Shown here piece by piece: positions 55,847 to 64,000 of a stretch of DNA of 64,000 nucleotides (position 1 is its first letter; each line of letters begins with the position of its first letter). The notes below the pieces were generated by a model that saw nothing but the letters and a program-made list of their open reading frames with translations, was not told where the DNA came from and ran no database searches. The DNA is from Histidinibacterium lentulum (GTDB lineage Bacteria > Pseudomonadota > Alphaproteobacteria > Rhodobacterales > Rhodobacteraceae), in assembly GCF_003789055.1 (NCBI RefSeq), contig NZ_ML119090.1, forward strand, positions 62,001 through 126,000, read 5' to 3'. The position numbers were made by a program, and so were the translations under genes.

Positions 55847-56872
55847 TCACGTGTCCCTTAGCGGCCGATAAGACTTCTCCACGCGCACTTCCTCGGGTGA
55901 CCGGGACACGTGACGAAGGAGTTCTGGCGTAAAGTCGAAGGGGAACTCCGGCACCGTCACGCGGCCTGCTCGTGCAATTTCGTTGAGGAGTTTCGGTCTG
56001 TCGGGATAACCGCCAGCGCCGTCGCATCCGAACAGCGTGTGGCATTCAGGTCGATCGCCTTGCTCACGGCTGCGCCACGACCTCCAGATCGGAGGGCCGT
56101 TAATGATGACGTGTTCGTATAGCCAGCCCGAAGAACTCGTCCGCGGTTCGATCTGGCTTACGCGACCCGAGCGTGGATGTGTCGCCGCGGACCACCGCGG
56201 GAACGCGACCGTGAGTTCGCGCGCCTCGGCCCTGATCGCGATCTGCCCGGTGAGATCCTCGATGCGACATCCCGTGCCGAGCATCAGCGCGATCGCGACG
56301 CAGATCGGCTCGTCCTTCTCTTGGGCAGCCATCACCGCGCGCCAGAAAGCATCCGCGAGGAACAAGAACCTGTTCTTACGCCGTGCGATGCACCGAACCC
56401 AGTCCAACCGTCCTTCCCGCGTGTCGCTGCCGGGTTCGCGCAGAAGGGTCCGACCGAACACCCCGAGCACCGGATCCACGGGTCGTCGCGGCCGCTGGTC
56501 GAGGAGGAAGCGGGTACTCCGCGCGAGCATGACTGCGTCGTCGATAGAAAGAGCCGTTCCGCCACTGTCGAGCCACCTCGCTGCGAGACACCGAACCTTA
56601 TGGCGCGCGTGTTTCAGGAGCGCCACGCGAAGCGCCTCACGATCGTCGACAATGGACCGCCGAGGCGGATCGCTCTCCTGGAAGGCTTCGTAGATGTCTC
56701 TCGATCCGTTTCGAACGACGACCGTTGCGATCAGGCGACGGTCTTCCTTCGTCACCTCACTGCCGATCTCGTCGCGGAGATCGAGGCTTTCGGCATAATC
56801 AAGTGCCGCCGCGATGGAGGCTGGTGCCAGCATCGACCGATCGACGGGAGCGAGGGCGGGGTTGTGTATCAT
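55847..56872 (-). CDS. Tyrosine-recombinase-like protein lacking the C-terminal catalytic end
   Basis: A 341-residue protein. ICVAIALMLGTGCRIEDLTGQ (near residue 200) matches the first catalytic arginine box of tyrosine recombinases, and DFTPELLRHVSRSP near residue 320 matches the R-H box. It ends about 18 residues later, whereas a complete enzyme needs some 40-60 more for the GH/W and nucleophile-tyrosine motifs. The ATG at 56872 follows GGAGACAG. It is likely non-catalytic or a pseudogene; it may be the N-terminal counterpart of the remnant at 54447. Confidence 0.62.
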   Translation of the reverse strand: MIHNPALAPVDRSMLAPASIAAALDYAESLDLRDEIGSEVTKEDRRLIATVVVRNGSRDIYEAFQESDPPRRSIVDDREALRVALLKHARHKVRCLAARWLDSGGTALSIDDAVMLARSTRFLLDQRPRRPVDPVLGVFGRTLLREPGSDTREGRLDWVRCIARRKNRFLFLADAFWRAVMAAQEKDEPICVAIALMLGTGCRIEDLTGQIAIRAEARELTVAFPRWSAATHPRSGRVSQIEPRTSSSGWLYEHVIINGPPIWRSWRSREQGDRPECHTLFGCDGAGGYPDRPKLLNEIARAGRVTVPEFPFDFTPELLRHVSRSPEEVRVEKSYRPLRDT

Positions 56873-56940
56873 GGAACTGTCTCCTTCGTGATGGAGCAAT
56901 CTACAGGCCCATGGTTAAACCGCGGTTCAGCTTCACGACC
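56870..56940. repeat. Recombinase leader repeat, copy B
   Basis: The counterpart of copy A at 55116-55187, in the same orientation and ending at the recombinase start codon. It contains the perfect 10-bp palindrome AACCGCGGTT (about 56917-56926). A candidate operator or recombination site of the recombinases. Confidence 0.7.
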
Positions 56941-57278
56941 GGAGCCGCGAAGGCGTGGATCACGTGGTCGTGCCCCCATCTCACCGAACACCCCGGCAGT
57001 TGCGGTTTGAGCAGCAATTTTTCTGAGTCAGACATGTGCCGAGATCAAACACCTAGCATGGTGTGGTCCAAGTGCTCTGACCCCCAAACCGCACCATGGA
57101 TACAAACGTGGGCTGCCACCTTGGCTGGATGTAAAGAATTGGGTTTTTGCCTTGACTATATCCCGGGGGAGTCCGGCGCAGCCGGACGGGGGCAGCGCCC
57201 CCTCCCGCCCGGGGCCGCCCGGGGGGCGGCGCCGGGCTCAGGGCAGCGCGCCGAAGGCGCACCGCAACCTTGCCCCGC
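56941..57278. other. Intergenic region with relic IS end and hairpins
   Basis: About 340 nt without a gene. AACACCTAG at 57048-57056 with inward sequence GGTGTTTGATCTCGGCAC resembles the right end of the IS at 53727, suggesting a relic or solo IS end. It is followed by an inverted repeat, CATGGTGTGG (57057-57066) and CCGCACCATG (57089-57098). From 57171 come hairpins GTCCGGC-GCA-GCCGGAC (57171-57187) and GGGGGC-AGC-GCCCCC (57188-57202), of the same dispersed type as at 44532 and 59679. Confidence 0.5.
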
Positions 57279-58376
57279 TCAGGTGTTGAAGAGGAAATGC
57301 AGGACGTCCCCGTCCTTCACCGTGTAGGCCTTGCCCTCGGCCCGCATCTTTCCTGCATCCTTCGCCGCCTGCTCGCCGCCCAGGGTGACGAAATCCTCGT
57401 AGGCGATGGTCTCGGCGCGGATGAAGCCCTTCTCGAAATCGCCGTGGATCACGCCGGCCGCCTGCGGCGCGAGCGTGCCCGCCGGGATCGTCCAGGCCCG
57501 TGCCTCCTTGGGACCCACGGTGAAATAGGTCTGCAGGTGCAGAAGCGCGTAGCCCGCGCGGATCAGCCGGTCGAGGCCGGGCTCCTCGAGCCCCATCTCC
57601 GAGAGGAACATCTCTTGCTCCTCGGGTTCGAGCTGGCTGATCTCCTCCTCGATCCGGGCGGAGATCACGACGTGGGAGTTGCCCTCGGCCGCGGCCATCT
57701 CGGCCACCCGGGCCGATTGCGCGTTGCCTGCGCCTGCCGCCTCCTCCTCGACGTTGCAGACGTAGAGCACCGGCTTCGTCGTCAGAAGCTGCAGCATCCG
57801 CCAGGCCTTCGCGTCCTCGGCCTCGACCTCCACCACCCGCGCCGGACGGCCCTCCTCAAGCACCGCCCGGGCGGCGTTCAGAAGCCGCTCCTGCTGGACC
57901 GCCTCCTTGTCGCCGCCGCGCACCTTGCGGACGATGTTCTGCAGCCGCTTCTCGATGCTCTCCAGATCGGCCAGCATCAGCTCCGTCTCGATGGTCGCGG
58001 CATCCGCGACCGGGTCCACGCGGCCCTCCACATGGGTCACGTCGCCGTCCTCGAAACAGCGCAGGACATGGGCGATGGCGTCCACCTCGCGGATGTTGGC
58101 GAGGAACTGGTTGCCGAGCCCCTCGCCCTTCGAGGCGCCCTTCACAAGCCCCGCGATGTCGACGAAGGTCATCCGCGTCGGGATCACCTGTTTCGACTTC
58201 GCGATCGCGGCCAGCCGGTCGAGCCGCGCATCGGGCACGGCGACCTCGCCCACGTTGGGCTCGATGGTGCAGAACGGAAAGTTCGCCGCCTGCGCCGCGG
58301 CGGTGCGCGTCAGCGCGTTGAACAGCGTCGACTTGCCCACGTTGGGCAGGCCCACGATCCCCATGCGAAAGCCCAT
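57279..58376 (-). CDS. ychF: Redox-regulated ATPase YchF
   Basis: A 365-residue Obg-family P-loop protein that prefers ATP. G1 is GLPNVGKST (residues 9-17), G3 is DIAGLVKGAS, and G4 is degenerate (VCNVEEE), as usual for YchF. A coiled-coil region and a C-terminal TGS domain (YFTVGPKEARAW) follow. It associates with ribosomes. The gene is monocistronic here, bounded by hairpin repeats downstream. Confidence 0.94.
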   Translation of the reverse strand: MGFRMGIVGLPNVGKSTLFNALTRTAAAQAANFPFCTIEPNVGEVAVPDARLDRLAAIAKSKQVIPTRMTFVDIAGLVKGASKGEGLGNQFLANIREVDAIAHVLRCFEDGDVTHVEGRVDPVADAATIETELMLADLESIEKRLQNIVRKVRGGDKEAVQQERLLNAARAVLEEGRPARVVEVEAEDAKAWRMLQLLTTKPVLYVCNVEEEAAGAGNAQSARVAEMAAAEGNSHVVISARIEEEISQLEPEEQEMFLSEMGLEEPGLDRLIRAGYALLHLQTYFTVGPKEARAWTIPAGTLAPQAAGVIHGDFEKGFIRAETIAYEDFVTLGGEQAAKDAGKMRAEGKAYTVKDGDVLHFLFNT

Positions 58377-58496
58377 GCGCCTCTCCCGGTGCTCAAGACG
58401 CGCCTCGCTTACGGGCGCGGCGGGCCGGGTGCAAGGCCGGTTGACCCGGGGCGCCGGCGCGCCACCCTCAGGCCGGGACAGCTACAGGAGTGACCC

Positions 58497-59165
58497 ATGC
58501 CCGATCTCGCCATCGTCATCGGCGCAGGCCCCGGCCTCGGCGCCGCGATCACGCGCCGCTTCGCGCAAGGCGGCTGCGCCGTTGCGCCCGTGGCCCGGGA
58601 TGCAGGCCGCCTCGAGGCGCTTTGCGCGGAGATCGAGGCCGCGGGCGGTACCGCCCGCCCCTTCGCCGCCGACAGCGCCGATTTCGACAGCCTCCGCGCC
58701 GCCATCGCCGGGGCGAGCGCCTGGGCCGGCCCACCCGCGGCGCTGATCTACAACGTCAGCCGCTTTCTGGCCGTGGGGCCGCTCGACCTCGAGCCCGAGA
58801 CGCTGGACTCGGAGTTGCGCATCTCCGCCACGGCGGCGCTGGCCGCGACGCAGGCCGTGGCGCCCGCGATGCAGGCGGCGGGCCGCGGCACGGTGCTCTG
58901 GACCGGGGGCGGGACGGCGCTCCGGCCCCAGGGCGGGTCGGGCTCGCCTTCGCTGACCTCAGGGAAATCCGCCATGCGGGGCCTCGCCCTGGCCTCTGCC
59001 AAGGCGCTTCACGGGGCCGGGATCAACTTCCGCACGATCACCATCAACGGGGCCATCAAGGAGGGCACGCCCTTCGCGCCCGACCTCATCGCCGAGGCCT
59101 TCTGGGCCGCCTTCGATGCCCCGCGCGAGGCCTGGGTGGCCGAGGAGACCTTCGACGGCGGCTGA
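58497..59165 (+). CDS. SDR-fold protein without the catalytic tyrosine
   Basis: A 222-residue Rossmann protein. The nucleotide motif is GAGPGLG (residues 9-15). The active-site tyrosine of YxxxK is replaced by leucine (L153-T-S-G-K157), and the usual catalytic serine strand reads VLWTGGG. So it may bind NAD(P)H but is unlikely to be a classical dehydrogenase. Annotations of relatives as SDR oxidoreductases should be read with that in mind. Divergent from ychF, followed 63 nt later by a VOC protein. Confidence 0.8.
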   Translation: MPDLAIVIGAGPGLGAAITRRFAQGGCAVAPVARDAGRLEALCAEIEAAGGTARPFAADSADFDSLRAAIAGASAWAGPPAALIYNVSRFLAVGPLDLEPETLDSELRISATAALAATQAVAPAMQAAGRGTVLWTGGGTALRPQGGSGSPSLTSGKSAMRGLALASAKALHGAGINFRTITINGAIKEGTPFAPDLIAEAFWAAFDAPREAWVAEETFDGG

Positions 59166-59228
59166 ACCGCTTGGCGGGGCGGCAGAGTCGTGAGACGATC
59201 CGCGCGACCCTGCCAGAGGACCCCGGCC

Positions 59229-59645
59229 ATGCAGCCCATCCCCTACCTCTTCTTCAAGGACACCTGCCGCGAGGCGTTCGAGGCCTATGGCCGGATCTTC
59301 GGCGCGGAGCCCGAGATCATGTCCTTCGCCGACATGCCCGTCGACGAGGCCGGGGCCATGCCGGGCATGCCCGCGGAGGCCGTGATGCACGCGGCCCTCC
59401 AGGTGGGCGAGGGCTGGATCTACGGCAGCGACGACCCTTCGGGCCAGTCCCCTGCCATGGCCGGCTGCAACGTCCACGTGGAATTCGCCACCGAGGAGGA
59501 AACGCGCCGCGCCTGGGACCTGCTGGCCGAGGGCGGAGAGATCCGCATGACGCTGGAGCCGAGCTTCTGGGCACCGCTCTTCGGCGCGCTCACCGACAGG
59601 TACGGAACCCGCTGGATGATCGGCCAGGCCCCGGCGGAGGGCTGA
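59229..59645 (+). CDS. VOC superfamily protein (PhnB-like)
   Basis: A 138-residue protein with PhnB/glyoxalase-like paired beta-alpha-beta-beta-beta units: [24 protein letters not shown] at the N-terminus and [20 protein letters not shown] at the end. Function in this subgroup is unknown. Followed by a hairpin repeat and then trpA. Confidence 0.83.
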   Translation: MQPIPYLFFKDTCREAFEAYGRIFGAEPEIMSFADMPVDEAGAMPGMPAEAVMHAALQVGEGWIYGSDDPSGQSPAMAGCNVHVEFATEEETRRAWDLLAEGGEIRMTLEPSFWAPLFGALTDRYGTRWMIGQAPAEG

Positions 59646-59678
59646 GGCGCAGGGCCGCGCGCCGCAGGCGCGCGCGGA

Positions 59679-59701
59679 TCGCCCCGGCGCAGCCGGGGCG
59701 A
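59679..59701. repeat. GC-rich hairpin of the dispersed type
   Basis: TCGCCCCGGC-GCA-GCCGGGGCGA, the inverted-orientation match (with flank AAACCC) of the hairpin at 44532-44554. It lies between the VOC gene and trpA, after another hairpin formed by GCGCGC-type arms at about 59658-59674. Confidence 0.65.
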
Positions 59702-59781
59702 AACCCGGACGCGCAACCCTGCCCTTGCACTCCGCCCGGCGATGGGGGACATCTCCCGCCGCAGCGGCGAGGGGACCAGCC

Positions 59782-60573
59782 ATGACACGCATCGACGCCA
59801 CGTTCGCGCGGCTCAGGGCCGAGGGGCGCAAGGGCTTCGTGGCCTACATCATGGCAGGCGACCCGGACCCCGAGACCTCCCTCGCGGTGCTCAAGGGCCT
59901 GCCTGGTGCGGGTGTCGACGTGATCGAACTCGGCGTGCCCTTCACCGATCCCATGGCGGACGGCCCGACGATCCAGCTTGCCGGGCAGCGCGCGCTCGAG
60001 GGCGGGCAGACCCTGAGAAAGACCCTCGACATGGTCCGCGCCCTGCGCGCCGAGGACGACAGGACGCCCGTGGTGCTGATGGGCTATTACAACCCGATCT
60101 ACATCATGGGGGTGGAGACGTTCCTCGCCGAGGCTGGGGAGGCGGGCGTCGACGGGCTCATCGTGGTCGACCTGCCGCCGGAGGAGGATCCCGAACTCTG
60201 CATTCCGGCGCAGAAGGCGGGGCTCAATTTCATCCGCCTCGCCACGCCCACGACCGACGACCGGCGCCTGCCGACCGTCCTGCAGAACACCTCGGGCTTC
60301 GTCTACTACGTCTCGATCACCGGCATCACCGGGGCCGCCGCAGCCCAGGCCGCGGATGTCGGCCCCGAGGTGGCGCGGATCAAGGCGCAGACCGACCTGC
60401 CGGTGATCGTCGGGTTCGGCATCCGCACGCCCGAGGCGGCGGAGGCCATCGCAGGCGTCGCGGACGGCGCCGTCGTGGGCTCGGCCATCGTGGAGCGGAT
60501 CGCGGCGGGCGACAGCCCCGAGGAAGTGCTCGCCTTCGTGAAGACCCTCGCCGACGGCGCGCACCGGGCCTGA
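59782..60573 (+). CDS. trpA: Tryptophan synthase alpha subunit
   Basis: A 263-residue TIM-barrel enzyme that cleaves indole-3-glycerol phosphate to indole and glyceraldehyde 3-phosphate. Catalytic E49 ([11 protein letters not shown]) and D60 (PMADGP) are at the standard positions, and the phosphate-binding FGIRTPE and GSAIVERI segments are intact. trpB is not adjacent upstream. The ATG at 59782 gives the usual N-terminus. Confidence 0.95.
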   Translation: MTRIDATFARLRAEGRKGFVAYIMAGDPDPETSLAVLKGLPGAGVDVIELGVPFTDPMADGPTIQLAGQRALEGGQTLRKTLDMVRALRAEDDRTPVVLMGYYNPIYIMGVETFLAEAGEAGVDGLIVVDLPPEEDPELCIPAQKAGLNFIRLATPTTDDRRLPTVLQNTSGFVYYVSITGITGAAAAQAADVGPEVARIKAQTDLPVIVGFGIRTPEAAEAIAGVADGAVVGSAIVERIAAGDSPEEVLAFVKTLADGAHRA

Positions 60574-60618
60574 GCCGAGCGGACGCGAGACCGCCTGTCA
60601 GGGAGAAAGAGCGGCGGC

Positions 60619-61317
60619 TCAGCGGCGGCGGAAGGTCAGGTAATGAGGCACCCGCCCCTCGCGCAGGGCTTTTTCCTCGTAGCGGGTGGAGATCCAGTCC
60701 GCCCAGGGCTCCCGCCAGTCCGCGGACTTTTCCGCCAGCCACTCGAACCCCGCCTTCGGCACCTCCTCCAGCGTCTGGCGGACGTAGTCGGGAATGTCCG
60801 TCGCGACGCGAAACTCCGCCCCCGGCTTCAGCACCCGCCGGAGGGGGCCAAGGAACTGCGGCGTCACGAACCGACGCTTCCAGTGCTTCTTCTTCGGCCA
60901 GGGGTCCGGGTAGAGCAGGAAAGCCTTTTCGACACTCCCCTCAGGCAGCACGTCGAAGAGATCGCGCACGTCGCCCGGATGCACGGCGAGGTTCTCAATC
61001 CCCGCCGCCCGGATCTTGCCCAGAAGCATCGCCACGCCGTTGATGTAGGGCTCGCAGCCGATGATCCCGACGCCCGGGGTGCGCTGTGCCTGGTGGACCA
61101 TGTGCTCGCCGCCGCCAAAGCCGATCTCGAGCCAGACCGGCCGCCCGCCGAACCGGGCGCCAAGGTCGAGCGGATGGCGTTCGGGGTTGACGTCCCAATC
61201 CACGGCCCCTGGCGACAGCGCGGCGAGATCCTCCTCAATATAGGCCTCCTGGGAGGCTCGCAGCCCCTTGCCCTTGGTGCGCCCGTAGAAATTACGCCAG
61301 GGTTTCGCATCCGCCAT
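60619..61317 (-). CDS. trmB: tRNA (guanine-46-N7)-methyltransferase
   Basis: A 232-residue class I methyltransferase. The SAM motif is LEIGFGGGEH, the tRNA-methylation signature YPDPWPKKKHWKRR is intact, and the C-terminus has STRYEEKALREG. The ATG at 61317 was chosen because the longer frame upstream is antisense to fabI. Convergent with trpA. Confidence 0.94.
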   Translation of the reverse strand: MADAKPWRNFYGRTKGKGLRASQEAYIEEDLAALSPGAVDWDVNPERHPLDLGARFGGRPVWLEIGFGGGEHMVHQAQRTPGVGIIGCEPYINGVAMLLGKIRAAGIENLAVHPGDVRDLFDVLPEGSVEKAFLLYPDPWPKKKHWKRRFVTPQFLGPLRRVLKPGAEFRVATDIPDYVRQTLEEVPKAGFEWLAEKSADWREPWADWISTRYEEKALREGRVPHYLTFRRR

Positions 61318-61352
61318 GCCGTCAGCCCCTTGCCGCGCTGCCTGCGGCGGTC

Positions 61353-62162
61353 TCAGGTCGCGTCCGCCGGGTTCGGCATCGTCTCGGGCCGGGGCATGCC
61401 CAGCACATGATAGCCGCCGTCCACATGCACGATCTCGCCCGTGGTGCAGGCGCCCGCATCCGAGCAGAGCCAGACCGCCGTACCGCCAACCGCCGAGAGG
61501 GTTGCATTGGCGCGCAAGGGCGCGTTGGTCTCGGCATGCTTGAAGGTCCGGCGCGCGCCGGTGACGGCGGCACCCGCGAGCGTCTTCATCGGGCCGGGGC
61601 TGATCGCGTTCACGCGGATGCCGCGCGGGCCGAGGTCGTTGGCGAGATAGCGCGTCGCCGCCTCCAGCGCCGCCTTGGCCACGCCCATCACGTTGTAGAA
61701 CGGTATCACCGACCGCGAGCCCATGTAGGTCAGCGTCACGAGGCTGCCGCCTTCGGGCATCAGGTCCGAGGCGCGGCGCGCCACGTCGATGAAGCTGTAG
61801 CAGGAAATGTTGAGCGAGTTGAGGAAGTTGTCCCTGCTCGTATCGGCGAAGCGGCCGGCAAGCTCGGTCTTGTCGGAATAGGCGATGGCATGGACGAGGA
61901 AGTCGATGGTCCCCCACTGCGCCTTCAGCTCGGCGAAGGCCGCGTCGAGCGAGGCATCGCTGGTCACGTCGGCCTCGATGATCAGCTCCTTGCCGATGGA
62001 GGTCACCAGCGGCTCCACCCGGCGGCGCAGCTGGTCGCCCTGGTAGGTGAAGGCGAGATCCGCCCCCGCCTCGTTCAGCGACTTCGCGATGCCCCAGGCA
62101 ATGGAGCGTTCGTTGGCGACACCCATGATGAGACCGCGCTTGCCAGCCATTGAAATGGTCAT
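61353..62162 (-). CDS. fabI: Enoyl-ACP reductase FabI
   Basis: A 269-residue NADH-dependent reductase completing each fatty-acid elongation cycle. GVANERSIAWGIA is the divergent-SDR cofactor motif; the catalytic tyrosine and lysine are in FYNVMGVAKAALE. The start is probably the ATG at 62162, with an ATG at 62150 as alternative. It follows fabB with a 4-nt gap in the fabA-fabB-fabI operon. This is the triclosan-sensitive type. Confidence 0.94.
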   Translation of the reverse strand: MTISMAGKRGLIMGVANERSIAWGIAKSLNEAGADLAFTYQGDQLRRRVEPLVTSIGKELIIEADVTSDASLDAAFAELKAQWGTIDFLVHAIAYSDKTELAGRFADTSRDNFLNSLNISCYSFIDVARRASDLMPEGGSLVTLTYMGSRSVIPFYNVMGVAKAALEAATRYLANDLGPRGIRVNAISPGPMKTLAGAAVTGARRTFKHAETNAPLRANATLSAVGGTAVWLCSDAGACTTGEIVHVDGGYHVLGMPRPETMPNPADAT

Positions 62163-62166
62163 GGGG

Positions 62167-63396
62167 CTAGTCCCGCAGTTTCGAGAGGAGCATCGACCCG
62201 TTCGTGCCGCCAAAGCCGAAGCTGTTGGTCATGACCGTGTCGAGGCCCGCGTTCTCGACCGTCTCGGTGGCGATCACGCCGGGCGCCAGCACAGGGTCCA
62301 GCGTTTCCACGTTGATCGAGGGCGCGATGAAATCGTCGCGGAGCATCAGCAGGCAATAGATCGCCTCCTGCGCGCCCGTGGCGCCCTGGCTGTGGCCGGT
62401 CATCGACTTGGTGGAACTGATCGGCGGCGTGCTGCCCTCACCGAAGACGCGGCGCACCGCCTCCACCTCGCCCACGTCGCCCACGGGCGTCGAAGTGCCA
62501 TGGGCGTTGATGTAGCTGACCTTGCGATCGTCGGGCAGGGATTTCAGCGCGCCGCGCATGGCCCGCTCTCCGCCCTCGCCCGACGGCGCCACCATGTCGT
62601 GACCGTCCGACGTGGCGGAGAAGCCCGTGACCTCGGCATAGATCGTGGCGCCGCGGGCCTTGGCCCGCTCGTAATCCTCGAGCACCACCATGCCGCCGCC
62701 TCCCGCGATCACGAACCCGTCCCGATCCGCGTCGAAGGCCCGGGAAGCGCGTTCGGGCGTGTCGTTGAACTTCGACGACATGGCGCCCATTGCGTCGAAG
62801 AGGCAGGAGAGCGTCCAGTCGAGCTCCTCGCCGCCGCCCGCGAACATCACGTCCTGCGCGCCGAGCGCGATCTGCTGGGCGGCCATGCCGATGCAGTGCA
62901 GCGAGGTCGAGCAGGCGGAGGTGATGGAGAAGTTCATCCCCTTGATCTTGCTGGCCGTGGCGAGGTTTGCGGAGACCGTGGAGGACATGCATTTCGGGAC
63001 CGCGAAGGGCCCGATGCGCTTGGTTCCGCCCGATTTCAGCACCGTCTGGTGGGCGGTGAGCATGGCGGAGGTCGAGGGCCCGCCGGATCCCGCGATCAGA
63101 CCGGTCATCGGATGGCTGACCTCGGCCTCGGTCAGACCGGCATCGGCGATGGCCTGCTGCATCGACAGGTAGGCATAGGCCGCGCCCGGTCCCATGAAGC
63201 GCAGGGTGCGCTTGTCGACATGCTCGGCGGGATCGAGCTTCAGCGTGCCGGCGATGCGGCTGCGAAACCCGTGCTCTTCCATCTCGGGTACCGCCTCGAC
63301 GCCCGACTTCCCGACCCTGAGCGCGGCTGCGACCTCTTCGGCGGAATTGCCGATGGGCGAAACGATCCCGAGCCCGGTGACGACGACTCGTCTCAT
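62167..63396 (-). CDS. fabB: 3-oxoacyl-ACP synthase I FabB
   Basis: A 409-residue condensing enzyme required for unsaturated fatty-acid elongation. The catalytic cysteine is C162 (SACSTSLH), and the two histidines are in [11 protein letters not shown] and GHSQGATG. The partner fabA, 51 nt upstream, supports FabB rather than FabF. Confidence 0.95.
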   Translation of the reverse strand: MRRVVVTGLGIVSPIGNSAEEVAAALRVGKSGVEAVPEMEEHGFRSRIAGTLKLDPAEHVDKRTLRFMGPGAAYAYLSMQQAIADAGLTEAEVSHPMTGLIAGSGGPSTSAMLTAHQTVLKSGGTKRIGPFAVPKCMSSTVSANLATASKIKGMNFSITSACSTSLHCIGMAAQQIALGAQDVMFAGGGEELDWTLSCLFDAMGAMSSKFNDTPERASRAFDADRDGFVIAGGGGMVVLEDYERAKARGATIYAEVTGFSATSDGHDMVAPSGEGGERAMRGALKSLPDDRKVSYINAHGTSTPVGDVGEVEAVRRVFGEGSTPPISSTKSMTGHSQGATGAQEAIYCLLMLRDDFIAPSINVETLDPVLAPGVIATETVENAGLDTVMTNSFGFGGTNGSMLLSKLRD

Positions 63397-63447
63397 CTGC
63401 GAACCTCCGGTTCGACGCGGCGCATGGGCAACTCCCTTGGCTTGAGG

Positions 63448-63957
63448 TCAGCTCTCGGACAGAGCCACCTTCATGTCCTTGACCTGATAGATCATCTCGC
63501 CGTCGGCATGGACTGTTCCGTCCGCCACGCCCATGGTCAGGCGCCGGGTCTGCACGGCCTTTGTGAAATCCACGCGGTAGGTGAGCATCCTGCGGTCGGG
63601 CCGGACCATGCCCGTCAGCTTCACCTCGCCCACGCCGAGGGCATAGCCCCTGCCCGGCCAGCCCCGCCAGCCCAGGTTGAAGCCGGTGAGCTGCCACAGG
63701 CCATCGAGGCCGAGACAGCCCGGCATGATCGGGTTGCCCGGGAAATGGCACTCGAAGAACCACAGGTCCGGCGTGATGTCGAACTCGGCCGTGACATGGC
63801 CCTTGCCGTGCTCTCCGCCATCGCCCGAGATGTCCGTGATCCGGTCCATCATCAGCATGGGCGGCAGCGGCAACTGGGCGTTGCCGGGTCCGAACAGCTC
63901 ACCGCGGGCGCAGGCGAGAAGCGCCTCCTTGTCGAAGCTGGTCGGGTAGTCGGCCAT
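63448..63957 (-). CDS. fabA: 3-hydroxydecanoyl-ACP dehydratase/isomerase FabA
   Basis: A 169-residue hot-dog enzyme that introduces the cis double bond at the 10-carbon stage. The catalytic histidine is in [14 protein letters not shown], with the partner aspartate in [10 protein letters not shown]. First gene of fabA-fabB-fabI. In Rhodobacteraceae an irr iron regulator often lies divergently upstream; only 43 nt of that side are visible. Confidence 0.95.
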   Translation of the reverse strand: MADYPTSFDKEALLACARGELFGPGNAQLPLPPMLMMDRITDISGDGGEHGKGHVTAEFDITPDLWFFECHFPGNPIMPGCLGLDGLWQLTGFNLGWRGWPGRGYALGVGEVKLTGMVRPDRRMLTYRVDFTKAVQTRRLTMGVADGTVHADGEMIYQVKDMKVALSES

Positions 63958-64000
63958 GCGCAGATAGCTCCCCAGGGCGGTGCCGTGATCTCGGCTGCGG

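Overview
The window is high-GC, densely coded chromosomal DNA from an alphaproteobacterium, most likely a member of the Rhodobacteraceae (Roseobacter/Paracoccaceae group). The evidence is the fabA-fabB-fabI order, an acs-adk-DUF4212-symporter-DUF294-exonuclease acetate locus, a SAM-II riboswitch before metZ, a LexA box of the alphaproteobacterial type GAAC-N7-GAAC, and many short Rhodobacteraceae-type genes. No tRNA, rRNA or CRISPR array was seen.

Layout. 1-2001 (minus): metZ with its SAM-II riboswitch, then folE2 (cut by the window edge). 2272-8251 (plus): an alpha/beta hydrolase, a PilZ protein, an MsbA-like ABC exporter overlapping ygfZ, a small conserved protein with a good terminator, and cobQ. 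8259-11935 (minus): hydantoinase/oxoprolinase pair hyuB-hyuA. 12018-15445: a rhodanese protein and a ferric-iron ABC transporter split into convergent binding-protein and permease genes. 15450-26489: an exopolysaccharide cluster (Wzc-like tyrosine kinase, initiating sugar transferase, polymerase/ligase, sulfotransferase, two GT4 glycosyltransferases, flippase, and a tail-spike-like beta-helix protein). 26558-30877: fructose-type ABC transporter frcBCA with a divergent ROK repressor and a perfect 19-bp palindrome between them. 30874-40629 (minus): the acetate locus.

40958-50141: a nitrogen or peptide scavenging locus. A M20 amidohydrolase and a DUF1028 protein diverge from a peptide ABC transporter that includes a permease-ATPase fusion, a FadR-type regulator and an exported EEP-fold phosphohydrolase. 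50205-52858: a two-gene DNA-repair operon (radical SAM protein plus a DUF4130-UdgX fusion) directly behind a LexA box. 52855-57056: a small accessory patch with an IS5/IS427-type element inserted at the udgX stop codon, two decayed tyrosine-recombinase genes that share a conserved 5' leader, and two small orphan genes. 57279-63957: housekeeping genes ychF, an SDR-like gene, a VOC protein, trpA, trmB and the unsaturated fatty-acid operon fabA-fabB-fabI.

Most noteworthy: the apparent SOS control of the radical SAM/UdgX pair, with UdgX keeping its DNA-crosslinking KRRxH motif but apparently lacking the Fe-S cysteines; the adjacent recombinase/IS patch; the fusion of a degenerate membrane sensor kinase to an intact DnaQ-type exonuclease in the acetate locus; and the tail-spike-like protein inside the EPS cluster.
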